DNA of 64,000 bases from Streptomyces sp. LUP47B (GTDB taxonomy: Bacteria > Actinomycetota > Actinomycetes > Streptomycetales > Streptomycetaceae), in contig NZ_MJAH01000012.1 of the NCBI RefSeq assembly GCF_001746295.1, forward strand, positions 144,338 to 208,337, given 5' to 3'. The notes beneath the pieces are model-generated. The model had not been told where the DNA came from. It searched no databases and saw only the letters and a program-made list of their open reading frames with translations. Both the position numbers and the translations under genes were made by a program. Shown piece after piece: positions 7,546 to 16,429 of the stretch; position 1 is the stretch's first letter, and each line of letters starts with the position of its first letter.

Positions 7546-9249
7546 ATGCAGTTGCCCCCCGAGGACCGCACCCTCAGTCCGTACACCGGCTACACGCGCG
7601 CCCACTGGGAGGCCGCCGCCGACGCCCTGCTCGCCGCGGTGGAGCCGTACGCCACCGAGGACCGCGCCCTCTACCACCTCCCCGGCGACCGGCAGAGCTG
7701 GTCCGGCCGCCTCTCCGACGGGCTGGAGGGCTACGCCCGTACGCTGCTGCTGGCGGCCCTCCGTCAGGACGGGCCCGCACTGGAGCGGTACGCGGACGGG
7801 CTCGCCGCCGGAGTCTCGGGAGTGTGGCCCCGCATCGAGGACCGTGGCCAGCCGTTGGTGGAGGCGGCGTCGATCGCGTTCGCGCTGCGGATCACGAAGC
7901 CGCTGCTCTGGGACCGGCTGGACGACGCCGTACGGCAACGCGCCGCGGCCTGGCTGGGCGACGCCCTCACCGCCGAGGCCTGGCCTTGCAACTGGGAGCT
8001 GTTCCCGGTCACGGTCGCCGGCTTCCTGTCGTCCATCGGGTACGAGCCGGAGGCCTCCCGCAAGGCGATCGACCGCGGCCTGGAGCGCATCGAGCAGTGG
8101 TACGTCGGCGAAGGCTGGTACACCGACGGCGACGGCCGCAAGTTCGACTACTACAACGGCTGGGCCATGCACCTCTACCCGGTGCTGCACGCCTGGCTGG
8201 CCCAGGACGACGGGTTGACGGCGCTGTACGGCGACCGCCTCTCCCGCCATCTCGAGGACTACGCCCGCCTGTTCGGCGCCGACGGTGCCCCGATGCACCA
8301 GGGCCGCTCCCTGACGTACCGCTTCGCGACGACCGCCCCGCTCTGGCTGGGCGCGCTGACGGGCCACACCCCGCTGGCCCCCGGCGAGACCCGGCGGCTG
8401 GCCTCCGGAGCCCTCAAGTACTTCCTGGACCGGGGCGCGGTGGACTCCCGCGGCCTGCTCACCCTCGGCTGGCACGGCCCCGACCCCGCCGTCCTGCAGG
8501 GCTACTCGGGTCCGGCGTCCCCGTACTGGGCGAGCAAGGGCTTCCTCGGCCTGCTCCTCCCGGCCGACCACGAGGTGTGGACGGCGGTGGAGGAGCCGGG
8601 CCCGGCCGAACGCACCGACGCGGTCACCTCGATCACCGCCCCCAACTGGCTCCTGCAGTCCACGAGTTCCGACGGCCTCGTCCGCCTCCACAACCACGGC
8701 AGCGAGGACGTCCGCTACGACCCGTACTACACCCGCCTCGCCTACTCCACGGTGACGGAGCCCTCGACGTCGCACGACAACAGCGTGATCGTGGACGGCG
8801 ATCCGAGCCGTACGGAGATCGAGCCGCTTGGGGTGGGGGAGGGGTGGGCGGCCTCCCGGCACACGGCGGCCGGGGGTACGCGGGTCTCCAGCGTCGTGCT
8901 CGCGCGGGAAGCCGTGGAGGTACGCGCCTTCCTCGTGGCCGGGGCCGAGCCGGGAACGTCGGTGCGGGTGACGGGGTGGGCCGCGCGGGAGGGCGTGCGG
9001 GATGGTGTGCGGGCCGAACTGCTGCCCGCCGTGGGCCTCGACGCGGAACTGAGCGGGGTGACGGGTGAGGGGGACACGCTGTTCGTCGCGCTGGCCCGGC
9101 TCACCGGCGACGCGGATGCGGTGCCGTTGGAGGAGACGGTGACCGTACGGGCAGTAGGGACCGGTGAGTTGACGGTGGCGTGGAGCGGGGGCACCGAGGC
9201 ACGGGTTCGGCTGCACGGCTCCGGAGTGGAAATCACCGCCGGGGACTGA
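7546..9249 (+). CDS. DUF2264 protein, probable intracellular glycosidase
   Basis: A 567-residue protein with no signal peptide, so it acts in the cytoplasm. The first ~370 residues form an alpha/alpha-barrel-like domain with the family's conserved stretches (WSGRLSDGLEGYART, NWELFPVTVAGFLSSIG, GWYTDGDGRKFDYYNGWAMH); the rest is beta-rich, as in heparinase-like folds. The family is PF10022. I recall some members being classed as exo-beta-glucuronidases (GH154) acting on arabinogalactan glycans, but cannot confirm that here. The position after the pectin and arabinogalactan genes fits removal of terminal uronic acid from imported oligosaccharides. AGAAAGAG precedes the ATG. Clear family membership; the reaction is inference. 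Confidence 0.75.
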   Translation: MQLPPEDRTLSPYTGYTRAHWEAAADALLAAVEPYATEDRALYHLPGDRQSWSGRLSDGLEGYARTLLLAALRQDGPALERYADGLAAGVSGVWPRIEDRGQPLVEAASIAFALRITKPLLWDRLDDAVRQRAAAWLGDALTAEAWPCNWELFPVTVAGFLSSIGYEPEASRKAIDRGLERIEQWYVGEGWYTDGDGRKFDYYNGWAMHLYPVLHAWLAQDDGLTALYGDRLSRHLEDYARLFGADGAPMHQGRSLTYRFATTAPLWLGALTGHTPLAPGETRRLASGALKYFLDRGAVDSRGLLTLGWHGPDPAVLQGYSGPASPYWASKGFLGLLLPADHEVWTAVEEPGPAERTDAVTSITAPNWLLQSTSSDGLVRLHNHGSEDVRYDPYYTRLAYSTVTEPSTSHDNSVIVDGDPSRTEIEPLGVGEGWAASRHTAAGGTRVSSVVLAREAVEVRAFLVAGAEPGTSVRVTGWAAREGVRDGVRAELLPAVGLDAELSGVTGEGDTLFVALARLTGDADAVPLEETVTVRAVGTGELTVAWSGGTEARVRLHGSGVEITAGD

Positions 9250-9264
9250 GCCGTCTCGGGCAGT

Positions 9265-11250
9265 ATGAGGATCATGAGTGGCGCAGACGAACTGGTCGAA
9301 CTGCTGGGCCGGGCCGGGCTGGAGGTCGTGGGGGAGCGGCGGGTCGAGGAGGTGTCGCCGCCTCCGGTCCTGTGGCGGCATGTCATCGGGTCGGAGACCG
9401 AGCCGACCGTGGCGGTCCCGGACGACCGGCCGGATCTGGTCGCCGAACTCAACGCTCAATGGCACCGGTTGGCGACCGATGCGGGGATCCTCGGTGGCGA
9501 CGGGGTGTTCCTCATCGACTTCTCCGGTAACCAGGACCGGAGTTGGATGCGGGTCCGGCTCACCGACGGCTGGGATCTCGCCGGAGTCCTGGGGCCGCGA
9601 CCCGGGCAGCCGGAGTTCCTCACGCTGTCCCTGGACGGGGAGACGATGGTGGGCGCCACCACCGAGGAGTACGCGGTCTGGCTCGTCGCGGTCGACCGGC
9701 TGAGGGAGCGCCACGAGGAGGCCGCGCGGGCGGCCGGAGCGGAGACACCGGAGGAGCGGGCGGCCGCGTGGGTGTCCTTGTTCGAGGGGCCGAAGCCCCT
9801 CGGGAAGCTGCTGGACGCATGGGCGGACGGACTCTCGCTCAATCCCGAAACCCCGAGGGATCTGTGGCCCCTTCTGGTGGGGCGGTCGTCGTACGCGCTG
9901 TACCGCGTGCTGCCGGCGGACGCCGTGGACGCCCTCCTGGACCACCCGGACCGGGAGCTGCGGATGCGGGCGCTCGAGCTTCAGCCGAACATCACGCCCG
10001 AGCAGTGGGGCCGCGCGATCCTCGCGGAGCGGGATGAACGACAGCGGTGGATCCTCACCATGCTGGCCGCCGACTGCTCGGCAGAACTTCCTGAGGACGC
10101 GTGCCGGGGACTCGCTGCCGACCCGTCCCCGCGCGTCCGCTCCGAGACCGCCCGCCTCAAGGGTCTGCCCGCCTCCCTGTCGGTCGCCCTGGCCGCCGAC
10201 CCCGACGGCCGCGTGCGCTACGCGGCCTGCACGGCGGCCTGGCCGCACCTCGACGCCCGGGCGCGGGGCGCGCTCCTGGCCGATTCCCACGACTTGGCGC
10301 GGGCGCGGGCGCTACTGATGCACCATCAGGAGCACCCGATGCCCCGGTCGGTGTTCGAAACACTGGACGTCAAGACGGACGCACTGGGGACCTGCCTCCT
10401 GGAGCGCGAGCTCGCCGAGCACGTGGCACGGCACGGGGAGTCGGCCGAGCGCCGCTCCCTGGCCCGCAACCCGGGGCTCGCCCAAGACCTGATCGGTCTC
10501 CTCGGTGAGGATCCCGACGCCGGCGTGCGGTTCGAGATCTCGACGCGAGCCGACCTCACCGAGGAACAACGGGCCCGAATCCTCTACGACTTCGATCCGG
10601 GCGGCCACTATTTCCCGCTCGACTGGGTCGTCGCCCTGCACGACGACCGGGACGCCATGCGCCGCCTGGCGGCCTCCTCCCACCCCCTGGTCCGCAGAAG
10701 CGTCGCCCGCGCACGGCATCTCCCCCCGGACGCCGTGGCCCGTCTCGCCGACGACGAGGACCGTGTCGTCCAGCTCTTCCTCGCCGAGTCCTGCGACGAC
10801 GCGCCCGCCGACATGCTCATGCGGGTGTGGCAGTGGTGGGACGGCAGCCTCACCAGCCCGGACCGGCCGCGCGGCCACCCCAACTTCCCCCGCCACGACC
10901 TCCTGCGGTACGCCGACGACCCGAACCCCCGCATGCGCCGACTGGCCCTCGACGACCCGGAGTCCACGCCCGAGCTGGTCGAACGGTTCAGCCGGGACAG
11001 GAGTGAGGAAGTGCGCCGCCGGGCCGTCTCCGACCCGCGGCTCTCTCCAACGGCCGCGGCACGACTGCTGGAGGACCCGCACGAACACATCCGTAGCGCG
11101 GCCGCTCGCCACCCCCACCTGCCGGCCCGCCTCCTGGTCCGGTTGCTTCGGCAGGGCAACGGCTCCGCGGAGACCGCCGCCCGGAACCCGGCACTGCCGC
11201 CGGAGGTCATGCGGCGCATGGTCGAGCGGCTCGCACCGCTCAGGGCTTGA
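9265..11250 (+). CDS. Leucine-rich-repeat-variant (LRV/HEAT-like) protein
   Basis: A 661-residue cytosolic protein. Residues 1 to ~170 are a mixed alpha/beta domain without a family I can name. From ~200 to the end there are ~20 helical repeats of the LRV type, with phrases such as VRRRAVSDPRLSP, VRSETARLKGLPASL and IRSAAARHPHLPARLL, where short segments end in a buried Leu/Ala. Such solenoids usually bind proteins. The start may instead be ATG 9274, which has GAGG very close upstream. It is alone in its orientation unit and the partner is unknown. Similar Streptomyces proteins are usually labelled hypothetical. Confidence 0.7.
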   Translation: MRIMSGADELVELLGRAGLEVVGERRVEEVSPPPVLWRHVIGSETEPTVAVPDDRPDLVAELNAQWHRLATDAGILGGDGVFLIDFSGNQDRSWMRVRLTDGWDLAGVLGPRPGQPEFLTLSLDGETMVGATTEEYAVWLVAVDRLRERHEEAARAAGAETPEERAAAWVSLFEGPKPLGKLLDAWADGLSLNPETPRDLWPLLVGRSSYALYRVLPADAVDALLDHPDRELRMRALELQPNITPEQWGRAILAERDERQRWILTMLAADCSAELPEDACRGLAADPSPRVRSETARLKGLPASLSVALAADPDGRVRYAACTAAWPHLDARARGALLADSHDLARARALLMHHQEHPMPRSVFETLDVKTDALGTCLLERELAEHVARHGESAERRSLARNPGLAQDLIGLLGEDPDAGVRFEISTRADLTEEQRARILYDFDPGGHYFPLDWVVALHDDRDAMRRLAASSHPLVRRSVARARHLPPDAVARLADDEDRVVQLFLAESCDDAPADMLMRVWQWWDGSLTSPDRPRGHPNFPRHDLLRYADDPNPRMRRLALDDPESTPELVERFSRDRSEEVRRRAVSDPRLSPTAAARLLEDPHEHIRSAAARHPHLPARLLVRLLRQGNGSAETAARNPALPPEVMRRMVERLAPLRA

Positions 11251-11395
11251 GGCGGGCGATCCGCAAGCCCGTCGAGGTCGGTGACGCGCCCGTCAGCGGC
11301 TTCGCGTACGACGGTAAGACCAGGACGTACGCCCAGGTCGGCGTGGCGTCGGGGAGGACCGAGGCCGGCCCCGTGCCCGTCGGGGGCACCACACT
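11240..11395 (-). pseudogene. C-terminal remnant of an unknown gene
   Basis: The minus strand reads a coding-like tail (VVPPTGTGPASVLPDATP, then TWAYVLVLPSYAKPLTGAS and LRIARLKP) before a stop at 11240-11242. Upstream, the frame is simply the antisense of the DinB-like gene and has no start of its own. It looks like the last ~50 codons of a deleted gene. The family is not recognised. Confidence 0.35.
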
Positions 11396-11434
11396 TCGGC
11401 CGGCACCGAAGCGACACCCGCCTAGCGTGCCCGC

Positions 11435-11893
11435 ATGACCGAACACCCGCAGCAGACGCCCGACCATGCCGTGACCGGCATGGTCCACCACGTGCTGGTC
11501 CTCGCCGAGACCTGGACCGCCTGGGACGGCAGGCCCGTCCATGCCGACGACCGTGTCCACACCCCGCACAAGGCGATCCGCCGGGTCGCCGACCATCTCA
11601 TCGACCACCTCGCCGAGCTGGAGGCGCGGCTCGCGGGCGAGACCCCGCAGCCCGACCACTGGCACGCCTCCACGACGACCACCGCGGCCGACCTCGCGCC
11701 CTTCACCCAGGAGGATCTGGACGAGGCCCGCAGCCGTCTCACCCGGCTCGCCCGCATCTGGGCCAACCGCCTCGACGCCCTCACCGAGCACCAGCTCGAC
11801 CACTCACCCGGTGCGGGCTGGACCTTCCGCGAACTCGCCCTGCACCTCAGTGAATCCACGTACTATGCCGACGCGCTCGGCGACCTGTCATGA
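11435..11893 (+). CDS. DinB-like four-helix protein
   Basis: A 152-residue soluble protein predicted as helical, with His residues at helix ends (MVHHV, VADHLIDHL, ELALHLSES) in the manner of DinB/YfiT metal-binding bundles. The C-terminal helix GWTFRELALHLSESTYYAD is the most family-like part. DinB-like proteins are often thiol-dependent transferases or isomerases, but no specific reaction can be assigned. The stop overlaps the convergent hydrolase gene by six bases. No clear Shine-Dalgarno sequence precedes ATG 11435. Confidence 0.6.
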   Translation: MTEHPQQTPDHAVTGMVHHVLVLAETWTAWDGRPVHADDRVHTPHKAIRRVADHLIDHLAELEARLAGETPQPDHWHASTTTTAADLAPFTQEDLDEARSRLTRLARIWANRLDALTEHQLDHSPGAGWTFRELALHLSESTYYADALGDLS

Positions 11894-12679
11894 CCGGACG
11901 CCGGTCCCGAGCAACGTCCGCGTGAGCAGGTCGGCGAAGTCCGACGGGTGCTGGAGTATGCCGAGGTGACCACCGGGAAACTCGACGAAGTCGGCCTGTT
12001 GCGCCTTCGCGAGGAACTCGGCGGTTCGGTGGAGGAGGTGACCGCGGGAGTCGGTCCCGGCGGCGACGGTGAGGCGGGCCTGCGAGGGGTCCGCTTCGGG
12101 GACGTACGCCGTGAAGGGACCGAGGACATGCGCGAGGGCGAGCGCCATCGGGTTCACCAACTCCATCTCGCGACTGAGGGGTTGGCCCTCCGGAAGCTCC
12201 CCCACCGCCCGGTCCTCCAGTACGGCGGTCATCAGGGCGCCCGCCGCCGCGAGCCCCTTGGCCCGGTAGACGTCGCAGATCTCCCGGAACGCGGCCTGCT
12301 GCCGCGCCCCGTCCGGAAGCACCCCCACACACGGCGGCTCGTGCGCGACCACGTGCCGCAGCCGCTCCGCGTGCCGGGCGAGCAGATCGAGCGCGGCGAT
12401 GGCCCCGGCGCTGGTGCCGAGGACGTACGCCGTCCCGCCCTCCGGAAGCGTTGCGTCGAGCACCCGCCGCGCACCGTCGCTCCAGTCCTGGACCCGCTGG
12501 TCCTCGACGGGTTCGCCGAGGCGGCCGTGGGCGAGGCCGAGGTGGTCGTAGGTGACGACGGTGAAGTGGGCGGCGAGCGACTCCGTCATCGGGCCGAGGC
12601 CCATCGGGTGTCCGGCGCCGCCGGGGAGCAGCAGCAGTAAGGGGCCGTGGCCGGTGATGTCGTAGTGCGGGTCAGTCAT
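11888..12679 (-). CDS. Alpha/beta hydrolase
   Basis: A 263-residue single-domain hydrolase. The oxyanion-hole segment LLLPGGAGHPMG, the nucleophile elbow LGTSAGAIAALDL (Ser of G-x-S-x-G), an acidic residue near AAGTDSRG and the C-terminal His in FPGGHLGILQHP form the expected triad. The substrate is unknown. The start codon lies inside the end of the upstream TetR gene (8-base overlap), so the two are one transcript and the hydrolase is probably under TetR control. Confidence 0.85.
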   Translation of the reverse strand: MTDPHYDITGHGPLLLLLPGGAGHPMGLGPMTESLAAHFTVVTYDHLGLAHGRLGEPVEDQRVQDWSDGARRVLDATLPEGGTAYVLGTSAGAIAALDLLARHAERLRHVVAHEPPCVGVLPDGARQQAAFREICDVYRAKGLAAAGALMTAVLEDRAVGELPEGQPLSREMELVNPMALALAHVLGPFTAYVPEADPSQARLTVAAGTDSRGHLLHRTAEFLAKAQQADFVEFPGGHLGILQHPSDFADLLTRTLLGTGVRS

Positions 12680-13259
12680 CGGTGCTCTCCTTCTGGGGCC
12701 AGTTCTCGAGTGCCACGTGCAGGGCGTCGACCGCCCTGTCCCAGGACGTCTGTACGTCGCGGGGGGCGCCGAAGCCGCCCGCCGACTCCAGGGCGCAGAA
12801 ACCGTGGAAGGTGGCGCGCAACAGGCGTACCGCGTCGGTGAGATCGGGTTCGGCGAGGCCGTAGGCCCGGAGCATGCCGTAGGTGATCTCGGCGGTCCGG
12901 TGGAGCGCGGGGGTGCCGGCGATCAGCGACTGGTCGATCCGGATCTGTGTGGCCGCGTACCGCCCCGGCCGCTCCAGCGCGTACGCCCGGTAGGCGCCGG
13001 CGAAGGCGGCCAGCGCGTCCTTCCCGGCCCGCCCCGCCACCGCGACGGCGATCCGGTCGATCAACTCCCCGCCGGCGAGCAGGGCGAGCCGGGTGCGCAG
13101 GTCCTGGAGGCTCCTGACATGCGAGTAGAGACTCGCGTCCTTCACGCCGAAGCGTTTGGCGAGGGCGGCCAGGGTGATGTTCTCGAAGCCGATCTCGTCG
13201 GCGAGGTCGGCGGCGGCCTCGGTGAGGCGGTCGGCGGTGAGACCTGCGCGGGGGGTCAT
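12672..13259 (-). CDS. TetR-family regulator with WHG-type C-terminal domain
   Basis: A 195-residue regulator. The N-terminal HTH reads ITLAALAKRFGVKDASLYSHVRSLQDLRTRL, the standard TetR arrangement. The C-terminal part (FHGFCALESAGGFG) matches the WHG/TetR_C_33 type. It leads a two-gene operon with the alpha/beta hydrolase and most likely represses itself and that gene in response to a small molecule. A palindromic site 15 bases upstream of its start supports autoregulation. Confidence 0.88.
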   Translation of the reverse strand: MTPRAGLTADRLTEAAADLADEIGFENITLAALAKRFGVKDASLYSHVRSLQDLRTRLALLAGGELIDRIAVAVAGRAGKDALAAFAGAYRAYALERPGRYAATQIRIDQSLIAGTPALHRTAEITYGMLRAYGLAEPDLTDAVRLLRATFHGFCALESAGGFGAPRDVQTSWDRAVDALHVALENWPQKESTDD

Positions 13260-13273
13260 GCGTGCTCCGTAAA

Positions 13274-13288
13274 CCTAGGGTTCCTAGG
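13274..13288. promoter_or_regulatory. Probable TetR autoregulatory operator
   Basis: CCTAGGGTTCCTAGG consists of two CCTAGG arms around a 3-base spacer, 15 bases before the TetR ATG. The size and position are typical for a TetR-family operator. Confidence 0.6.
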
Positions 13289-13315
13289 CATGGTACTGGG
13301 CTCCATAGGAAAAGA

Positions 13316-13337
13316 CCCCGGACTTTCGAGTCCGGGG
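13316..13337 (-). terminator. TTCG-loop hairpin terminator
   Basis: CCCCGGACT (13316-13324) and AGTCCGGGG (13329-13337) pair around a stable TTCG tetraloop. On the minus strand the hairpin is followed by TCTTTTCC, a U-rich tail, so it should terminate leftward transcription. Confidence 0.7.
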
Positions 13338-13741
13338 CCTTGGTGTGCGGCGGCGGTCGGGAGATCAGGAAGCCGCGAAAGCCGTGCGGAGTGTGCTGAC
13401 CGCCTGGGCGATGGCGGCCTCGGCGGCGGCGGGAGAGGGCTCGGTCGGTGCCCGTCCGCGATGGGGGACGCGATGGGGCTGACGCCGGAGCAGGATGCCG
13501 TGGTGAAGCAGCTGCTTCGGTTGATCACGAGCAATGTGACGGCCGGTTGACGAGCTCCGTGACCGCCTCACGGCACGGCCCGGTGACGCTGCGGGCCGCA
13601 CTCGTCATCCCTCGCGATGTGAGCCGCCGTGCCCGGGTCGGACTCTGATCACCTTCAGGACGTTCCGAGTTCATGTCTCGCCTCGATCCTCCACAGGCGG
13701 CGCAGAGGTGCCGTAGCAGGCGTGGCATCCAGGAGGCGTTC
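13338..13741. other. Intergenic stretch with possible gene remnants
   Basis: No complete gene is convincing here. On the minus strand a coding-like tail (AEAAIAQAVSTLRTAFAAS) ends at 13365, directly before the terminator. On the plus strand 13461-13550 reads a 29-residue helical peptide (MGDAMGLTPEQDAVVKQLL, then RLITSNVTAG) with good codon bias but no ribosome-binding site. Either could be the remains of a small gene; both cannot be real. GGAGG for the next gene lies near 13731. Confidence 0.3.
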
Positions 13742-15445
13742 ATGGGGCACGGGCATCACCATCACAGACACGACGACCACGAGCACGACCACGGACACAC
13801 GTCCACCGCACCCCTGCCCGCCGCCTTCGACCCGTCCGTTCCGGACGACGCCCTCAACCCGGAACAGCAGTCGCGCCGCTCGCTGTTGCGCCGCGCCGGA
13901 CTCCTCGGGGCGGGGCTGACCGCCGGGAGCGTCCTCGGCACGACGGCGGCCACGCCGGCCTACGCGGCCACCAACGGCCGTCGCACGGGCGGCTTCCTCT
14001 GGCTGGCCGGTGACCATCACATCCACACGCAGTACAGCAGCGACGGAAAGTACCGCGTCGTCGACCAGGTCCGCCAAGGCGCCCGGCACGGCATGGACTG
14101 GCTGGTCATCACCGATCACGGGAGCGCGACGCACGCCAAGATCGGTGTGGACAAGGTGAACCCGGACATCAGGGCGGCCCGGGACGCCTACGAGGACACA
14201 CTCGTCTTCCAGGGCCTGGAGTGGAACATCCCGGGTGCCGAGCACGGCACCGTCTTCGTGCACCCCGGCCGGAACGAGGTGTCCGTCCTCAAGCAGTTCG
14301 AGACCGACTACGACGGCAGCGTGAAGAACGCCTCCGACTCGACGCCCGCCAACGAGGCCCTCGCCGTCGCCGGACTCGCCTTCCTCGGCGATCAGGTCCG
14401 CCGCCGCAAGGTCAGGGACGCGCTGATGCTCGCCAACCACCCGGCGCGGCGCGGTGTCGACTCCCCGCACGAGATCCGCGCCTGGCGCGACGCCACTGAC
14501 CCCGGGCTCCAGATCGCCGTCGGCTTCGAGGGCGCACCCGGCCACCAGGCCGCCGGCCTGCCCGCCCCGCTCGGCATGGCCCGCGCCCGCGGCATCTACG
14601 ACAACAGCCCCGGCGCCAACTCCTTCGCGGGCTACCCGCTGGAGAGCTACCGCACGTGGGGCGGCTTCGACTGGATGACCGCCACCGTCGGCGGCCTGTG
14701 GGACAGCCTCCTCGCCGAGGGCAAGCCCTGGTGGATCACCGCCAACTCCGACTCCCACCAGGTGTACGCGGACACCGCGGTACGCGGCCCCGGCGGTGAC
14801 TTCAACACCGACGGCCGCTACCAGGACCCGGTCTACGGCGGGCGGATCGACATCACCCAGGGCGACTACTGGCCCGGCCAGTACAGCCGTACACACGTCG
14901 GTGCGGACGGCTTCTCGTACGCCGCGGTCATGGACGGCATTCGCGCCGGCCGCGTCTGGGTCGACCACGGTCAGCTGATCAGCGGCCTCGACGTACGCGT
15001 CTCGGGTGGCAGTCGCTGGGCCACGCTCGGCGGCGCGCTGCACGTCAAGAAGGGTGCGGCTGTCACGCTCAGCGTCGACGTGGCCCTCGCCGGCGGCCCC
15101 AACTGGGCTGGGTTCACCCCCACGTTGGCCCGCGTGGACGTCATCCGGGGCGATGTGACCGGCCCGGTCTCCGACCAGGACACGTTCACCGCTCCGACGG
15201 CGAAGGTCGTGAAGTCGTACGACATCGACAAGACGGCCGGCACAGTCCGCCTGACGTACGAACTCGGCCGAGTGGACCGCCCGTTGTACGTCCGTCTGCG
15301 CGGCACCGACGGCAACCGGTCCGGCGTCGGTCCGATGGGTGCGGCGGTCGACCCGGCGGGCCCGGCCATCGACGTCCTCGGCGATGCCGACCCGTGGCGC
15401 GATCTGTGGTTCTACTCCAACCCGGTGTGGGTCCTGCCCTCGTGA
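13742..15445 (+). CDS. Tat-exported PHP-domain phosphoesterase with His-rich leader
   Basis: A 567-residue protein. ATG 13742 follows GGAGG. The first 19 residues (MGHGHHHHRHDDHEHDHGH) are almost all His and Asp. They come before a twin-arginine signal near residue 41 (SRRSLLRRAGLLGAG), so they form part of the cleaved leader's n-region. The PHP fold starts near residue 90 with DHHIHTQYSSDG (metal-binding HxH) and ITDHGS, then HPARRG and NSDSHQVY, giving a trinuclear-metal site. PHP enzymes hydrolyse phosphoesters. The last ~120 residues are beta-rich. The gene overlaps the next one by four bases (GTGA). The substrate is unknown. Confidence 0.82.
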   Translation: MGHGHHHHRHDDHEHDHGHTSTAPLPAAFDPSVPDDALNPEQQSRRSLLRRAGLLGAGLTAGSVLGTTAATPAYAATNGRRTGGFLWLAGDHHIHTQYSSDGKYRVVDQVRQGARHGMDWLVITDHGSATHAKIGVDKVNPDIRAARDAYEDTLVFQGLEWNIPGAEHGTVFVHPGRNEVSVLKQFETDYDGSVKNASDSTPANEALAVAGLAFLGDQVRRRKVRDALMLANHPARRGVDSPHEIRAWRDATDPGLQIAVGFEGAPGHQAAGLPAPLGMARARGIYDNSPGANSFAGYPLESYRTWGGFDWMTATVGGLWDSLLAEGKPWWITANSDSHQVYADTAVRGPGGDFNTDGRYQDPVYGGRIDITQGDYWPGQYSRTHVGADGFSYAAVMDGIRAGRVWVDHGQLISGLDVRVSGGSRWATLGGALHVKKGAAVTLSVDVALAGGPNWAGFTPTLARVDVIRGDVTGPVSDQDTFTAPTAKVVKSYDIDKTAGTVRLTYELGRVDRPLYVRLRGTDGNRSGVGPMGAAVDPAGPAIDVLGDADPWRDLWFYSNPVWVLPS

Positions 15446-15954
15446 CTCCGTACGTCCTCACCGTGGACGCGGGCATCCGCGACCTGCGCGCGGCCGATCA
15501 CCTGCTCCACGAGCTGGTTGCCGAACTCGCCCTTCCCAACGACGTGTTCGGCTGCACGCACCTCGTGCGCGGGGACCGTCCGCGGGTGGCCGTCTCCCTC
15601 GCCCTGCCGCCGTCGCCGCTCCTGCGCACCGCCCGGGAGCGGCTGACGGCACGAGGGCACGAGGTGTCCGACGGCGCCCCGGACGCGATCGGCCGCGCGG
15701 TGATCTACCCGGGCGTCGAGTCCCTCACCGGCACACTGACGATCATGGAACTGCTCGCCCGCTCGGCGATCGACCGTGTGGCGGTCCTCGGCGCCCCCGG
15801 CCAACCCGACCCCAACGCACGGATAGTGACGAGGAGCCACGTACGCCCCCAATGGCAGGACAGCGCCCTCGTGCTGACCGCGATGCCCGCCGCGCACGGC
15901 ACTCTCGTCCCCTTCGAGGTGCCGGACCCGACACCGTGCTGCGCCGATCACTGA
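15442..15954 (+). CDS. Conserved hypothetical partner of the PHP protein
   Basis: A 170-residue cytosolic protein beginning at GTG 15442, which overlaps the stop of the PHP gene, so translation is coupled. It reads as an alpha/beta fold (YVLTVDAGIRDLRAADHLL, GRAVIYPGVESLTGTLTIMELLA) and ends in PCCADH, a possible metal- or redox-active tail. No family was recognised. The coupling suggests that it works with the phosphoesterase. Confidence 0.6.
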   Translation: MTPYVLTVDAGIRDLRAADHLLHELVAELALPNDVFGCTHLVRGDRPRVAVSLALPPSPLLRTARERLTARGHEVSDGAPDAIGRAVIYPGVESLTGTLTIMELLARSAIDRVAVLGAPGQPDPNARIVTRSHVRPQWQDSALVLTAMPAAHGTLVPFEVPDPTPCCADH

Positions 15955-16059
15955 CGCGGACGAAGGAGGGCGGGGCGTACAAGACTGTGGGTCGGCGCTC
16001 CGAGTGGGGGCATGCGCCCGACTGACTCCTCCTATGGCGCCGCCCGCCGACAGCCGGTT

Positions 16060-16410
16060 TTCGTGGCCTTGTCGTGCAGGTAGCGGGGCGCTCAAGAGGT
16101 GTACCGTCCCCTGCCAATCGACGACGGCGAGCCGTGTCCCGTCGGGACTGAAGAGCGCCGTGTCGTCGGCGCCCAGGGCACGGCTCAGGCGAAGTCGGCC
16201 CGTGGCGACGTCCCGGACCTCGATCGCCCCCCTCTTGACGGACCTGGCAGCCAGGGCGCGGCCGGTCGGGTCGAACCCCACGGCCGCAAGGTGGCCAATC
16301 GGGACGGGGGCTGCATTCCTGTGGGAGCCCGGTCCGTGTCGAGCGGCAGTGAGGCCTCGCGATCGCCGGTCCCGGCATCCCAGAGCTGTACCGCCCCACG
16401 GCCCGCTGAT
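16060..16410 (-). pseudogene. WD40-repeat gene remnant, frameshifted
   Basis: The minus strand carries pieces of WD40 blades split over two frames: AVQLWDAGTGDREASLPL near 16390, then in another frame LAAVGFDPTGRALAARS, GAIEVRDVATGRLRLS, TALFSPDGTRLAVVDW and QGTVHLL down to about 16065. At least one frameshift separates them and no start is left. This is the residue of a larger beta-propeller protein, such as the C-terminus of a WD40 kinase or signalling protein. Confidence 0.6.
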
Positions 16411-16429
16411 CGTGTGCGCTTCGATCACC

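Noticed and set aside
6613..10290. Minus-strand open frame of 1225 codons
   Set aside because: Antisense shadow of the CE12, DUF2264 and LRV genes, which have signal peptide, motifs and ribosome sites of their own.
13365..13601. 78-codon minus-strand frame as a gene
   Set aside because: Only the last ~25 codons have coding-like bias; the first part does not, and no ribosome site was seen.
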